Notes under the pieces: generated by a model
Database searches by the model: none
What the model was told of the DNA's origin: nothing
What the model saw: only the letters and a program-made list of their open reading frames with translations
Assembly (NCBI GenBank): GCA_017402445.1
Contig: JAFPME010000020.1
Span: forward strand, 39,819-103,818
Origin: Prevotella sp.
GTDB taxonomy: Bacteria; Bacteroidota; Bacteroidia; Bacteroidales; Bacteroidaceae
Direction: 5' to 3'
Length of the DNA: 64,000 bases
Position numbers and translations under genes: made by a program
In this document: in pieces, positions 27,323 to 35,524 of the stretch
Position numbering within the stretch: the stretch's first letter is position 1
Layout: the number at the start of each line of letters is the position of its first letter

Positions 27323-27712
27323 ATAACGGTGCGATTGTCAATATTTTATACCGAAAAAACGGGTGTTCGTTTTCTTTCATTCTACGAAGACGGAAGCGGT
27401 TGTTTTGGTAAAAGAATCGGACAATTCATGAAATTTATTCTTTCCGTTTTTCAGAATGGCTCATTTTACGCCGCAAAATGGCCCGTTTTGCCGTTCAGAA
27501 TGATTCATTCTGACGAGCAAAAAGGGCCGTTTTCGTGTGCAGAATGAGTCATTTTGAAAGCCCGAAAAATGTAAAGAAAACACAAGTCGTTTGTTTCCAG
27601 CGTCTTATAACTCTCTCATATTTCGCGTGTACGCGTCCGTCTGATTTTTATTTTGGAAAAACCGCCATAATTTCGTATAATAAATGTTATTTTGTAAGCA
27701 TAATTCAGCACT
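27323..27712 (+). repeat. 390-bp dispersed element, copy 2
   Basis: The five 22-nt units occupy 27453-27562: AGAATGGCTCATTTTA, AAAATGGCCCGTTTTG, AGAATGATTCATTCTG, AAAAAGGGCCGTTTTC and AGAATGAGTCATTTTG, each followed by six variable bases. The left arm includes CATTCTACGAAGACG and TTTTGGTAAAAGAATCG, also present in copy 4. The right arm includes the palindrome CGCGTGTACGCG and ends in ATAATTCAGCA. Confidence 0.88.
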
Positions 27713-28001
27713 CGTTCAGGCAGCGGCGACAGGGGGAGAAAGCCATTTTGTATACCTCTTTCTTATCCTGAATAGGCAGATGTTATGGTTGTTCTGTTTG
27801 AGAGAAACGATTGCGGAACAGGATGCCGTGGACGGTTTTCTGTAGGCAGGGCTGCTTTGTTGGTCGTGTCTGAGGACTATGCAGCGGCGTCGCAGGTGCG
27901 TTTCTGCTCTTCTGTCAGTCCTTTCGGGTGTCTTCGACGGACTGAAATGTTAAATCGGAGAATCTTTCTCCGTTTTGTTTGGTGCTTTCTGCCTTTTGAC
28001 A

Positions 28002-28009
28002 TATCTTTG
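28002..28009 (+). promoter_or_regulatory. -7 box with good -33, probably for the AAA+ gene
   Basis: TATCTTTG followed by C, with TTTG at 27978-27981, 20 nt upstream. The next credible start codon is about 590 nt away. Confidence 0.65.
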
Positions 28010-28605
28010 CACTCGCAATTAAAAACTCTATTATTTTTTCATTCAAGTTAACAAATTGTTCCACAATCAGCTGTTCTTTCCACGCGTATAGCGCTTTGTT
28101 ATATCACTCACGGGAAGTCCGCGAGGGCTGAACGTGTGCGCTGACGCAATGCGAACTGACGGTTTGTGGTGTGTTCTTTGACTTTTTGTTACGGACAGAT
28201 GGAATAGTAGAGTTGTTCCCGGTCGTTTGGCGTAATGATGGCGGGCGGTGCCTTTCGGGCCGTCCGAGAACTCTTGTGCGCTCTCATCCCGTGGAATACC
28301 GCGCGAAATTGGTGCGGACAGCGGGTGGTGGAGCATGGTGATGCGAACGAATAACTATAACTGAATAACTGAAGACGAACGGACGGATGTCCTCTGTGGG
28401 GCATCCTGACTCTGGTGCGCGTTGTCGGCATGGAAGTGCATGGCGGCGGACCTACTGCTGCATCGGTGCTTGAGAGTTGCCTGACGGTAACGGATGGCGG
28501 ACTACGGCCCTTGTGCAGCTGACTGCAACGAAGACAGAAACCCCATGTGGTCATGGGCCGCATGGGGAAAACAATCGAAGAAAAACAAAGACAATACAGG
28601 AAAAA

Positions 28606-30309
28606 ATGATAAGGGACTTTAAGTTACAGACGGGGAAGACGATCGGGAATTTCTTGGAGCGCATGGGAAAACGGCCGCGCGTGTATTCGAAAATCGCTTT
28701 GGAGTTCGGTGCTGACTTCAAGGAGATGGTTTTGTTCGTATATGCGCATAGGAAAGAAGTTGTGTTGGTCTGCATGGATCCTTATGAAAGCGATACGGAA
28801 ATACAAAGAGAATTGCCCGACAACGGGCAGCCTCCGATTTACTATTCAATGGAAGGGGGTCGCGTCAGCACGGTGTGGAAACTGAAAATGGCCATGGAGA
28901 GTTTCCGAAGAGCTTTGGAGCTGGCGGGTGTACCGGTGCCGGAGCTTTGGGGCGTCTGGGTGACTACCAGCGAACTGCACACCGTGCGAGGCATTGAGAA
29001 TGTTTGGGAGCATCTCGGCGTCAGTGCCATTCAGGTGGAGAGGGAAGTGATGAGTAGGGAGTTTCCGCTGAACGGCAACAAGATGCTGTGCGGGGCCTCG
29101 TTCATGAAGACATATTGGGAAATGGTGAACGTGAAGAAGATGGTGGACCGGCAAGCGGTGCAGGAAACACTGATAGAAGAATTCAGGGAAGCGAGTACAT
29201 TCTACAGTCTTGGGGATCCATTCGACGATTCGGACGACGAAGAAGACGACGACGAAAGTGTGGACGAAGAGGTGACGGACGAGGAAGGTCTGGCGGTTGA
29301 CGACTTGGCGGAGCAGAGTTCGGGAGACGATGATGACGATGAATTTGCACAAAAGCTGTCGGATTTCTTGGAAGAGGAAATGAGGACAGGACAAACGGAG
29401 CCGATGGTGGGCGGACCGGCATCCGAACCGTTCCGGCTGAAGGCCGAAGTGCTCCCTCCGATGAGGAATGCAAGGGAGGAAATGGAGAAACTCGTGGGCT
29501 GTGAGGAAATCAAGGCACACATCGAGGAGCTCAAGATGTTGTACGAATACAACGATTTGCTTCACTACTATTACCCGGAGTACAAACAGCACGAAGTGGC
29601 TTTGCACAGCATCTTCTTCGGGCGTCCGGGCACAGGAAAAACAACGGTGTGCCGATTGATGGGTGCTTTGCTGCATGAGGCGGGTGCGCTGAGCAAGGGG
29701 CATGTCGTGATATGCAACAGAGGAACGTTCGTGGGGCAGCACTGGGGCTATGAGGAAAAGGCCGTGAACATGGCGATTGAGAAAGCAAAGGGTGGGGTGC
29801 TGATGATCGACGAGGCTTACCTGCTGAATTCGGCACACGAGAGCGATCCCGGGAAAATGGTCGTTCCGTTGCTGATGGAACTGCTGGCCGACGAGCATCG
29901 GCGCGACATCGCAGTGGTGCTCTGCGGATACAAACGGCCGATGATGACGTTGCTGGAGCTGAATCCTGGACTGGAAAGTCGGTTCCCGAATCGCTTTGAG
30001 TTCGCTGATTTTTCTGTCGACGAATTGCTGGAAATCACAAAGCGACGTGTCAAAGAGCATGGCTACCACTTCACTCCTTTAGCGTGGGAGAAGTATAAGA
30101 CGGTGCTGGGGCAGGCATACAACGTGCGCGATCCGGAGATATGGGGCAATGCGCGATTCGTCGCCAATCTGCTCAACAGAATCTATGCGGTGCATGCGCG
30201 CAGATGTGTGCTGCATGAGCAGTACAATCCGAAAGAACTGCTGAAGCTGATGCCGTCAGACATTCTGCCGATAGAGGTCCCGAAGAGCAAGCCGCACATC
30301 GGATTCTGA
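28606..30309 (+). CDS. AAA+ ATPase of the CbxX/CfqX (SpoVK-like) family with acidic linker
   Basis: A 567-residue protein. An N-terminal domain of about 200 residues (FKLQTGKTIGNFLERM ...) is not recognised. A strongly acidic linker, about 206-245 (DDSDDEEDDDESVDEE, SSGDDDDDEF), precedes the AAA+ module: a small helical entry, Walker A GRPGTGKTTV near 338, Walker B GGVLMIDEAYLLN near 397, and an arginine-finger segment PGLESRFPNRFEFADFS. The module resembles CbbX/SpoVK/EccA, ring ATPases that remodel partner proteins. No partner gene is adjacent. I chose the ATG at 28606 (preceded by ACAGGA) because residues upstream in the frame look random. Confidence 0.8.
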   Translation: MIRDFKLQTGKTIGNFLERMGKRPRVYSKIALEFGADFKEMVLFVYAHRKEVVLVCMDPYESDTEIQRELPDNGQPPIYYSMEGGRVSTVWKLKMAMESFRRALELAGVPVPELWGVWVTTSELHTVRGIENVWEHLGVSAIQVEREVMSREFPLNGNKMLCGASFMKTYWEMVNVKKMVDRQAVQETLIEEFREASTFYSLGDPFDDSDDEEDDDESVDEEVTDEEGLAVDDLAEQSSGDDDDDEFAQKLSDFLEEEMRTGQTEPMVGGPASEPFRLKAEVLPPMRNAREEMEKLVGCEEIKAHIEELKMLYEYNDLLHYYYPEYKQHEVALHSIFFGRPGTGKTTVCRLMGALLHEAGALSKGHVVICNRGTFVGQHWGYEEKAVNMAIEKAKGGVLMIDEAYLLNSAHESDPGKMVVPLLMELLADEHRRDIAVVLCGYKRPMMTLLELNPGLESRFPNRFEFADFSVDELLEITKRRVKEHGYHFTPLAWEKYKTVLGQAYNVRDPEIWGNARFVANLLNRIYAVHARRCVLHEQYNPKELLKLMPSDILPIEVPKSKPHIGF

Positions 30310-30444
30310 CAGTCGGATGGGAGGGGGTGGGGGAAAGGCGGCCGTGGCGGTGGGGCAGTGAGATCCTTACGGCGATTGGTTCATCGCCGGTCTGTTTGTG
30401 ACGAAACTGGTTTTGGGGAACAGAATGAGTGTACCTGAAGAAGA

Positions 30445-30482
30445 AAAAGGGTTCTTTCAATCATCAGAAAGAACCCTTTTTT
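30445..30482. terminator. Bidirectional terminator
   Basis: AAAAGGGTTCTTTC pairs with GAAAGAACCCTTTT around an 8-nt loop, with a T-run on both strands. It ends the AAA+ gene (plus) and the HsdR-N gene (minus). Confidence 0.9.
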
Positions 30483-30483
30483 G

Positions 30484-30933
30484 TCATAATTTTTCGTATT
30501 CTGGAATAGTATTTAATTGTAAATATTTTTGATGCTCATAGTCTGTCTTGCAACAAATGTGCTGAAGACCGTTGGAGACAACGATATAGTCCACGTGAAG
30601 AAGCAGGTTGTAGGTGAGTATCTGGTCGAAAACACGATGAGTCAGCGCAACACTGGGGGCCTTGTATTCGATGATCATCTGCGGTTGGAGGTCCCTATTA
30701 TATAATAAGGTGTCACAACGAAGGTGCTTGTCGCCTATCTGGAGCTGTTTTTCGTTGGCCATCAGGCCGCTGGGGTAGCCGAGATGTTCGATGAGATAGT
30801 GAACGAAATGCTGGCGAACCCACTCCTCGGGGGTCAGTGCAACATATTTGCGGCGGAGAATGTCGAAAATAGCAAGACGACCACAGGCCTTCTTCACCTT
30901 TATTTCGTATCGAGGGAGGTTTAATGGCTCCAT
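30484..30933 (-). CDS. Stand-alone type I restriction HsdR N-terminal-like nuclease domain protein
   Basis: A 149-residue protein made almost only of an HSDR_N-type domain. LRCDTLLY followed by MIIEYKAP supplies the D...ExK core of a PD-(D/E)XK nuclease fold. No restriction helicase, methylase or specificity gene is nearby. Such small proteins are widely conserved in Bacteroidetes, usually beside holA as here, which argues for a housekeeping DNA role rather than restriction. The start at 30933 was chosen because upstream codons would overlap the promoter and holA start region. Confidence 0.85.
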   Translation of the reverse strand: MEPLNLPRYEIKVKKACGRLAIFDILRRKYVALTPEEWVRQHFVHYLIEHLGYPSGLMANEKQLQIGDKHLRCDTLLYNRDLQPQMIIEYKAPSVALTHRVFDQILTYNLLLHVDYIVVSNGLQHICCKTDYEHQKYLQLNTIPEYEKL

Positions 30934-30960
30934 TTGTTTTGCTCTTTGCGTTTTTTGCTG

Positions 30961-30979
30961 TAATTTTGCAGCAAAATTA
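30961..30979. promoter_or_regulatory. Overlapping divergent -7 boxes in one palindrome
   Basis: TAATTTTGCAGCAAAATTA is a near-perfect 19-bp palindrome. The left half is a plus-strand -7 box for holA (ATG at 31007). The right half read on the minus strand is a -7 box for the HsdR-N gene (ATG at 30933). The two start sites would fall within each other's box, so only one polymerase can use the site at a time. Confidence 0.65.
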
Positions 30980-31006
30980 CTAATTTTATCCTTAACTCCA
31001 AAACTT

Positions 31007-32041
31007 ATGGCAGAAAAGAAAGGGGCTGGCGTCACGTTCGAAATGGTGATGCGTGAACTCAGAGCTGGACAGTACGCAAAGGTGTATGTGCTCATGGGGG
31101 AGGAGTCTTACTACATCGATCTGATTACAGACTTCATCGCCGAGCATGCTCTTCGGGAGGAGGAACGCGATTTCAATCAGACCGTTGTCTTCGGGGTGGA
31201 TGTCACTTGTGCTCAGGTTGCCGATCTGGCAAGGCGATTCCCCATGATGGCCGAAAGGCAAGTGGTAATCGTAAAGGAAGCGCAGAACATCAAGAACTGG
31301 GACCGGCTGGAGACTTATATGGAGAAACCGCAGCCGACAACCATCCTCGTCATTGCCTATAAGAATGGAGCCATCAGCGGAAAAAGCAAGTTCCTGGCCA
31401 GGGCTCAGAAAGTGGGTGTGGTTTTCGAAAGCAAAAAGAAACGGGACTATGAGTTGCCGGGATTCATCGAAAACTACCTGAAGTCGAAGCAATGCACCGT
31501 CGATAACAAAGCCGCACATATGATAGTGGAGCACATCGGGGCTGACTTGACGCGGCTGACATCGGAATTAGACAAAGTCGTCTTGTCCATGCCCGAGACA
31601 GGGGATAGGAGAGTGACTCCTGAAATCGTAGAGAAACAGATCGGAGTCAGCAAGGATTTTAATGGCTTCGAACTGCGAAGTGCTATCGCAGAACGGGACA
31701 TTCTGAAGGCTAACAGGATTCTGAAATATTTTGACAATAATCCAAAAACAGGAAGTGCCTTTATGTTGATTCCTGTTTTGTTTTCTTATTTTCAAAATCT
31801 GATGATTGCGTATTACGCACCAAATCGGACCAATGAAAACGACGTTGCGAAATGGCTTGATCTGCGATCTGCATGGGCTGCCAGAGAGTACATGACCGGC
31901 ATGAGAAATTATTCGGGAACAAAAGTTATGCAAATTATTGGGAAAATTCGGGAGACAGATGCCAAAAGTAAGGGCCTTGACAACCCAAATACACCCATCG
32001 GAGAGCTTCTGAAAGAACTTGTTTTCTTCATTCTTCACTGA
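31007..32041 (+). CDS. holA: DNA polymerase III subunit delta (clamp loader)
   Basis: A 344-residue protein. The N-terminal AAA+-like domain contains KVYVLMGEESYYIDLITDFI and RQVVIVKEAQNI. Lacking a true Walker A is normal for delta. The middle (FIENYLKSKQCTVDNKAAHM, HIGADLTRLTSELDKV) and C-terminal helical collar domain match HolA. It opens the beta sliding clamp within the clamp-loader complex. The ATG at 31007 follows its promoter by 38 nt; the open frame upstream is antisense to the HsdR-N gene. Confidence 0.92.
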   Translation: MAEKKGAGVTFEMVMRELRAGQYAKVYVLMGEESYYIDLITDFIAEHALREEERDFNQTVVFGVDVTCAQVADLARRFPMMAERQVVIVKEAQNIKNWDRLETYMEKPQPTTILVIAYKNGAISGKSKFLARAQKVGVVFESKKKRDYELPGFIENYLKSKQCTVDNKAAHMIVEHIGADLTRLTSELDKVVLSMPETGDRRVTPEIVEKQIGVSKDFNGFELRSAIAERDILKANRILKYFDNNPKTGSAFMLIPVLFSYFQNLMIAYYAPNRTNENDVAKWLDLRSAWAAREYMTGMRNYSGTKVMQIIGKIRETDAKSKGLDNPNTPIGELLKELVFFILH

Positions 32042-32816
32042 TTTTCGGCCTTTTTTGAGCTGTTTTTTCTCTAAAATTTCATTTTTTCATGACATAAAAA
32101 AAGGGGGTTAAAGTGTTGTGAAACAGAACACTTAGCTTCAAAAAAGGCCTCTGAGATTCGCGCATTTGAAAATTTTCGGGCAGGATTTCAGAATTCTTCA
32201 AATATGCGAAATTTTCCAATTTTTGAGCTTTTGAAATTTACTATTAGGATTCTTTAATGGTTTAAATAGTTGAATTTTGGTATTTAAATATTTAAATCAC
32301 AAAATACAATAAAAGATTTTTGGTTACAAAACTTTCCAATCTTTTACGTGTTTAGGGTGTAAAATTAAAATATTAAAACCTAAATGTTTTGATTTTCAGA
32401 GCAAAACGAATAGTTATGCGAATCCTCCTCCTGTTTTGTAAGCCATTAAATATCAGCCTGTTATATCTATTTGTTAGCATAATGAAATCTAAAAACGCGA
32501 AAAAACGGTGCGAAGTGATGCATAATTCCTGTTTTCTCGAATTTCTGTGCTATAACAACTATAAAACAGTCAGATAGTTGTAAAAGTTGACTGTAGTGGG
32601 CCTTAGTTCTGATTTCAGGCATAATATTCAGATTTTAAAATCAAAACACAAAAACGAACGTTTGTGAATTTGTTATTTAAAACTTTGAATTTATAAACCG
32701 AATATATTCAAATTAAAATTTCTTTTGATTTGTTTGGTGGTTCAAAGTTTTTGTTTTACCTTTGTAAATTGAATGGGGAAAGGCCTGAAAGTGCTCCAAA
32801 ACACCCCTTACGTACA
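32042..32816. other. 775-bp AT-rich gene-free region
   Basis: Much lower GC than the flanks. It contains the words ATTTAAATATTTAAAT and ACAAAAACGAACGTTTGTG (inverted arms) and many A/T runs. I see no ORF with coding character and no DnaA-box cluster. The promoter of the XRE gene lies at its right end. Confidence 0.6.
32757..32764 (+). promoter_or_regulatory. -7 box for the XRE regulator
   Basis: TACCTTTG with TTTG at 32733-32736, 20 nt upstream. Start codon 52 nt downstream. Confidence 0.7.
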
Positions 32817-33281
32817 ATGAAGGACAGAATTCGGCTTATAATGGAGAGTCAGCACATGACTCAGAAAACGTTCGCAAATTTCATCGGGATGTCAGAAGGA
32901 TCGTTGAGTAGTGTCTTCAATGGACGCACTCGTCCTACCCTGAATATCGTCGAAGCGATCAAGAATAAAATTCCAGCCATCAATACAGACTGGCTGATGT
33001 TTGGCAGAGGTCAGATGTATGCTGACGGGAATGACGCTGCTGATGTGCAGCAGCCTGGAGGCAACGTGGTTCGGAAAGAACCCGAAATAGACTTTTCTGG
33101 AGCAGATGCTATGCCCCAGCCTACATCAAAACAGCAGCTCATATCTCAGGGTGTTATAGTAACACCCAATAATTCTGCAAAGCAAGATTTGAAATATTTT
33201 GACAAACATCAGCGAAAAATAACAGAGATCCGTGTCTTTTATGATGACCAGACATGGGAGTCTTTCGTCCCTAAGAAGTAG
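32817..33281 (+). CDS. XRE-family helix-turn-helix transcriptional regulator
   Basis: A 154-residue protein. Residues about 1-65 form a Cro/C1-type HTH (RIRLIMESQHMTQKTFANFI followed by GMSEGSLSSVFNGRTRPTLN). A linker and a conserved WLMFGRGQMYADG, seen in many Bacteroidetes regulators, follow. The C-terminus (EIRVFYDDQTWESFVPKK) is short and strand-rich. It probably binds DNA as a dimer; the target is unknown. The AT-rich 775-bp region upstream could hold its operators. The start at 32817 lies after the promoter, whereas the longer frame starts before it. Confidence 0.85.
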   Translation: MKDRIRLIMESQHMTQKTFANFIGMSEGSLSSVFNGRTRPTLNIVEAIKNKIPAINTDWLMFGRGQMYADGNDAADVQQPGGNVVRKEPEIDFSGADAMPQPTSKQQLISQGVIVTPNNSAKQDLKYFDKHQRKITEIRVFYDDQTWESFVPKK

Positions 33282-33651
33282 CTGTTGAATCACTGTCATT
33301 GTCATCTTGTATGGCAATTGGATTCTTTTGCCCTCCTGTTTTTTTTGATTTGAAATCAGGAAGAGCACAGACGGTGGTTGGAAGGAATCAGACATTGTTC
33401 CTAAAAAGGATGAGAACGATTGTTATGAGACTTTCCTTGAAGAGTTTTTTCATCGCATTTGCAAGCAGTCTGTCATGCTTTGTTTCATCTCTCTTAATCG
33501 TCTGAAGGTGATTTGAAGTTCGTTTGGCGCATCCTTTCAACTGTCACCTATGGGCTGATGCATTAAAATAGAGTAAGTTTTTAGCGAGTTAAGGCGTCTG
33601 TCTGAGGTTTTTTATATATCTTTGCGGTTGAAAACTTATGCTATGATATTC
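33282..33651. other. 370-bp spacer before pyrK
   Basis: It contains a promoter at 33617-33624 (TATCTTTG followed by C) close to pyrK. No gene or clear terminator is seen in the rest. Confidence 0.5.
33617..33624 (+). promoter_or_regulatory. -7 box for pyrK-pyrD
   Basis: TATCTTTG followed by C. Transcription should start near 33631, which rules out the ORF start at 33622. Confidence 0.7.
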
Positions 33652-34419
33652 ATGAAAAAATATGTTTCTGATTTGAAAGTGGCTTCCGTGGAGCACATTC
33701 ATGAGAAGTATGTCCTTCTGAAACTAACTCAGGAAGCCCCATTGCCTCCGATGTTGCCAGGTCAATTCGTCGAAGTTAGAGTTGACAACTCCCCGACAAC
33801 GTTCCTTCGCAGGCCCATATCCATTAGTTTCGTTGACTACAAACAGAACCAGTTATGGCTGTTGGTGGCTGCCGTTGGTGACGGTACACGTCGCTTGTCG
33901 CGCTTGCAGGTAGGCGACACGTTGAACTGCATGTATCCTTTGGGCAACTCGTTCACCCTTCCCGATACCCCTCAGAAGGTGCTTCTTGTGGGAGGTGGAG
34001 TTGGAGTCGCTCCACTGCTCTATTTTGGTCAGCAGCTGTCTGAGCGTGGGATGTCCCCCACTTTTCTCCTTGGCGCGCGTTCCGAGAAAGATCTTCTTTT
34101 GCTTGACGAGTTTAAAAAGTACGGGCGCGTATGCGTAACGACGGAAGATGGAAGTGCAGGTGAACGCGGATTTGTGACCAATCATTCCGTTCTTCAGTCC
34201 GAATCGTACGATCAGATTTCTACTTGTGGTCCGAAGCCGATGATGTTGGCGGTGGCTCGTTATGCCAAAGAGAAGGGTATCTACTGTGAAGCATCGCTTG
34301 AGAACCTGATGGCCTGCGGCTTGGGAGCCTGCCTTTGTTGCGTCGAAAAGACGACAGAAGGTAATCAGTGTGTGTGCAAAGAAGGTCCTGTCTTCGATGT
34401 CTGTCGGCTGATGTGGTAG
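33652..34419 (+). CDS. pyrK: Dihydroorotate dehydrogenase electron-transfer subunit
   Basis: A 255-residue flavoprotein. An FAD-binding barrel (LRRPISISFVD) is followed by an NAD-binding domain (VLLVGGGVGVAPLLYFGQQL, STCGPKPMM). A C-terminal cluster CGLGACLCC ... CVCKEGPVF binds the 2Fe-2S centre. It passes electrons from PyrD to NAD+ in the class 1B enzyme of pyrimidine synthesis. Three ATGs lie close together (33622, 33643, 33652). I use 33652 (MKKYVSDL) because homologues start this way and the first precedes the likely transcript start. pyrD follows after 116 nt. Confidence 0.92.
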   Translation: MKKYVSDLKVASVEHIHEKYVLLKLTQEAPLPPMLPGQFVEVRVDNSPTTFLRRPISISFVDYKQNQLWLLVAAVGDGTRRLSRLQVGDTLNCMYPLGNSFTLPDTPQKVLLVGGGVGVAPLLYFGQQLSERGMSPTFLLGARSEKDLLLLDEFKKYGRVCVTTEDGSAGERGFVTNHSVLQSESYDQISTCGPKPMMLAVARYAKEKGIYCEASLENLMACGLGACLCCVEKTTEGNQCVCKEGPVFDVCRLMW

Positions 34420-34535
34420 CAATTGTGCATTATGTTGCTCCGTTCTTCTGTACTAAAGCGACAGGTTGAAGTCCGGAAAAAACGTATTTGTGATGTCTTG
34501 TTAATTCGTAATTCTGTAAAGAAAAATCATAATAT

Positions 34536-35447
34536 ATGGCTGATTTAAATGTAAAAATAAATTCATTAGAGCTGAAGAACCCTGTAATGACAGCTTCCGG
34601 AACGTTCGGTTACGGCCCTGAGTTTGCCGATTTCATTCCGTTGGACGGTCTTGGAGGTATCATTGTGAAAGGAACGACGTTGCATCCTCGTCAGGGAAAC
34701 GACTATCCCCGGATGGTGGAGACTGCATCTGGCATGCTCAACTGTGTGGGGTTGCAGAACAAGGGCGTGGATTATTTCTGTGAGCACATCTATCCTGAAG
34801 TCAAGGACATTGATACGAACATCATCGTGAACGTCAGTGGCTCGTCGCCTGACGACTATGCTGAGTGTGCGGCCCGCGTGGATGCGCTGTCGAAAGTGCC
34901 TGCCATCGAGCTGAACATCTCCTGTCCGAACGTGAAACAGGGCGGCATGGCTTTCGGCGTCACTTGCGAGGGAGCTGCCAGTGTCGTGAAGGCGGTTCGT
35001 GCGCGTTATCATAAGACGATGATTGTGAAGCTTTCGCCCAACGTCACGAACATTGCGGACATCGCGCGAGCCGTAGAGGCTGAAGGAGCCGACAGTGTCT
35101 CGCTCATCAACACGCTCATGGGTATGTCGATTGACATTGAGAAGCGCCGCCCCCGACTGAGTATCAACACAGGCGGACTGAGCGGCCCGGCCGTGAAGCC
35201 CGTTGCTCTGCGCATGGTGTGGCAGGTGGCGAAAGCCGTGAAGATTCCCGTTGTGGGACTTGGCGGCATCATGACGGCCGAGGACGCCATTGAGTTCCTC
35301 ATGGCAGGTGCCACGGCCATCGAGATAGGCACAGCCAATTTCATCGACCCCACGGTGACCATCCGTGTTCGCGACGGCATCAGTGCGTGGCTTGACCGCC
35401 ACGGCTGTCAGAGCGTGCAGGAAATCATCGGGGCCCTGGAGGCCTGA
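34536..35447 (+). CDS. pyrD: Dihydroorotate dehydrogenase B, catalytic subunit
   Basis: A 303-residue FMN barrel. The N-terminus [29 protein letters not shown] with the class 1B catalytic cysteine, and [20 protein letters not shown] are diagnostic. It oxidises dihydroorotate to orotate in the cytoplasm, paired with PyrK just upstream. Length is normal for the family. Confidence 0.95.
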   Translation: MADLNVKINSLELKNPVMTASGTFGYGPEFADFIPLDGLGGIIVKGTTLHPRQGNDYPRMVETASGMLNCVGLQNKGVDYFCEHIYPEVKDIDTNIIVNVSGSSPDDYAECAARVDALSKVPAIELNISCPNVKQGGMAFGVTCEGAASVVKAVRARYHKTMIVKLSPNVTNIADIARAVEAEGADSVSLINTLMGMSIDIEKRRPRLSINTGGLSGPAVKPVALRMVWQVAKAVKIPVVGLGGIMTAEDAIEFLMAGATAIEIGTANFIDPTVTIRVRDGISAWLDRHGCQSVQEIIGALEA

Positions 35448-35464
35448 GTACGGCTCACAAAAGG

Positions 35465-35518
35465 AAGGGCGGGGATGCAGACTGTTGTCTGTTTCCCCGC
35501 CCTTGTATTGTTTTTTCA
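35465..35518 (+). terminator. Terminator of pyrK-pyrD
   Basis: AAGGGCGGGGA pairs with TCCCCGCCCTT. TGTATTGTTTTTTC follows. Confidence 0.85.
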
Positions 35519-35524
35519 AGGCAT

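Larger units (their letters stand above)
27088..28605. other. 1.5-kb gene-free region
   Basis: It holds the NIF3 promoter, dispersed element copy 2 (27323-27712), a plus-strand promoter at 28002 and a long leader of the AAA+ gene. Short ORFs here (for example 27785-28051) lack ribosome sites and recognisable sequence, and I do not call them genes. Confidence 0.6.

Noticed and set aside
27453-27562. CRISPR-like array (regularly spaced repeats)
   Set aside because: Units are 16 nt with 6-nt spacers, always five per copy, imperfect and dispersed in four places. There are no cas genes. CRISPR repeats are longer and spacers are about 30 nt.
27785-28051. 88-codon ORF upstream of the AAA+ gene
   Set aside because: No ribosome site, no promoter before it, unlikely composition, and it overlaps the promoter at 28002.
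28190-28600. Possible RNase P RNA or tmRNA in the AAA+ leader
   Set aside because: The conserved GAGGAAAGTCC and ACAGAA cores of RNase P, and a tRNA-like end of tmRNA, are not present in the right order.
28846-30069. 407-codon minus-strand ORF opposite the AAA+ gene
   Set aside because: The sense strand carries Walker A and B motifs. The antisense product is His/Phe/Leu-rich noise.
30484-30933. Type I restriction system
   Set aside because: Only the HsdR N-terminal-like domain is present. No helicase, methylase or specificity gene lies nearby.
33299-33505. 68-codon ORF before pyrK
   Set aside because: No promoter or ribosome site and a Cys/Phe-rich random-looking product.
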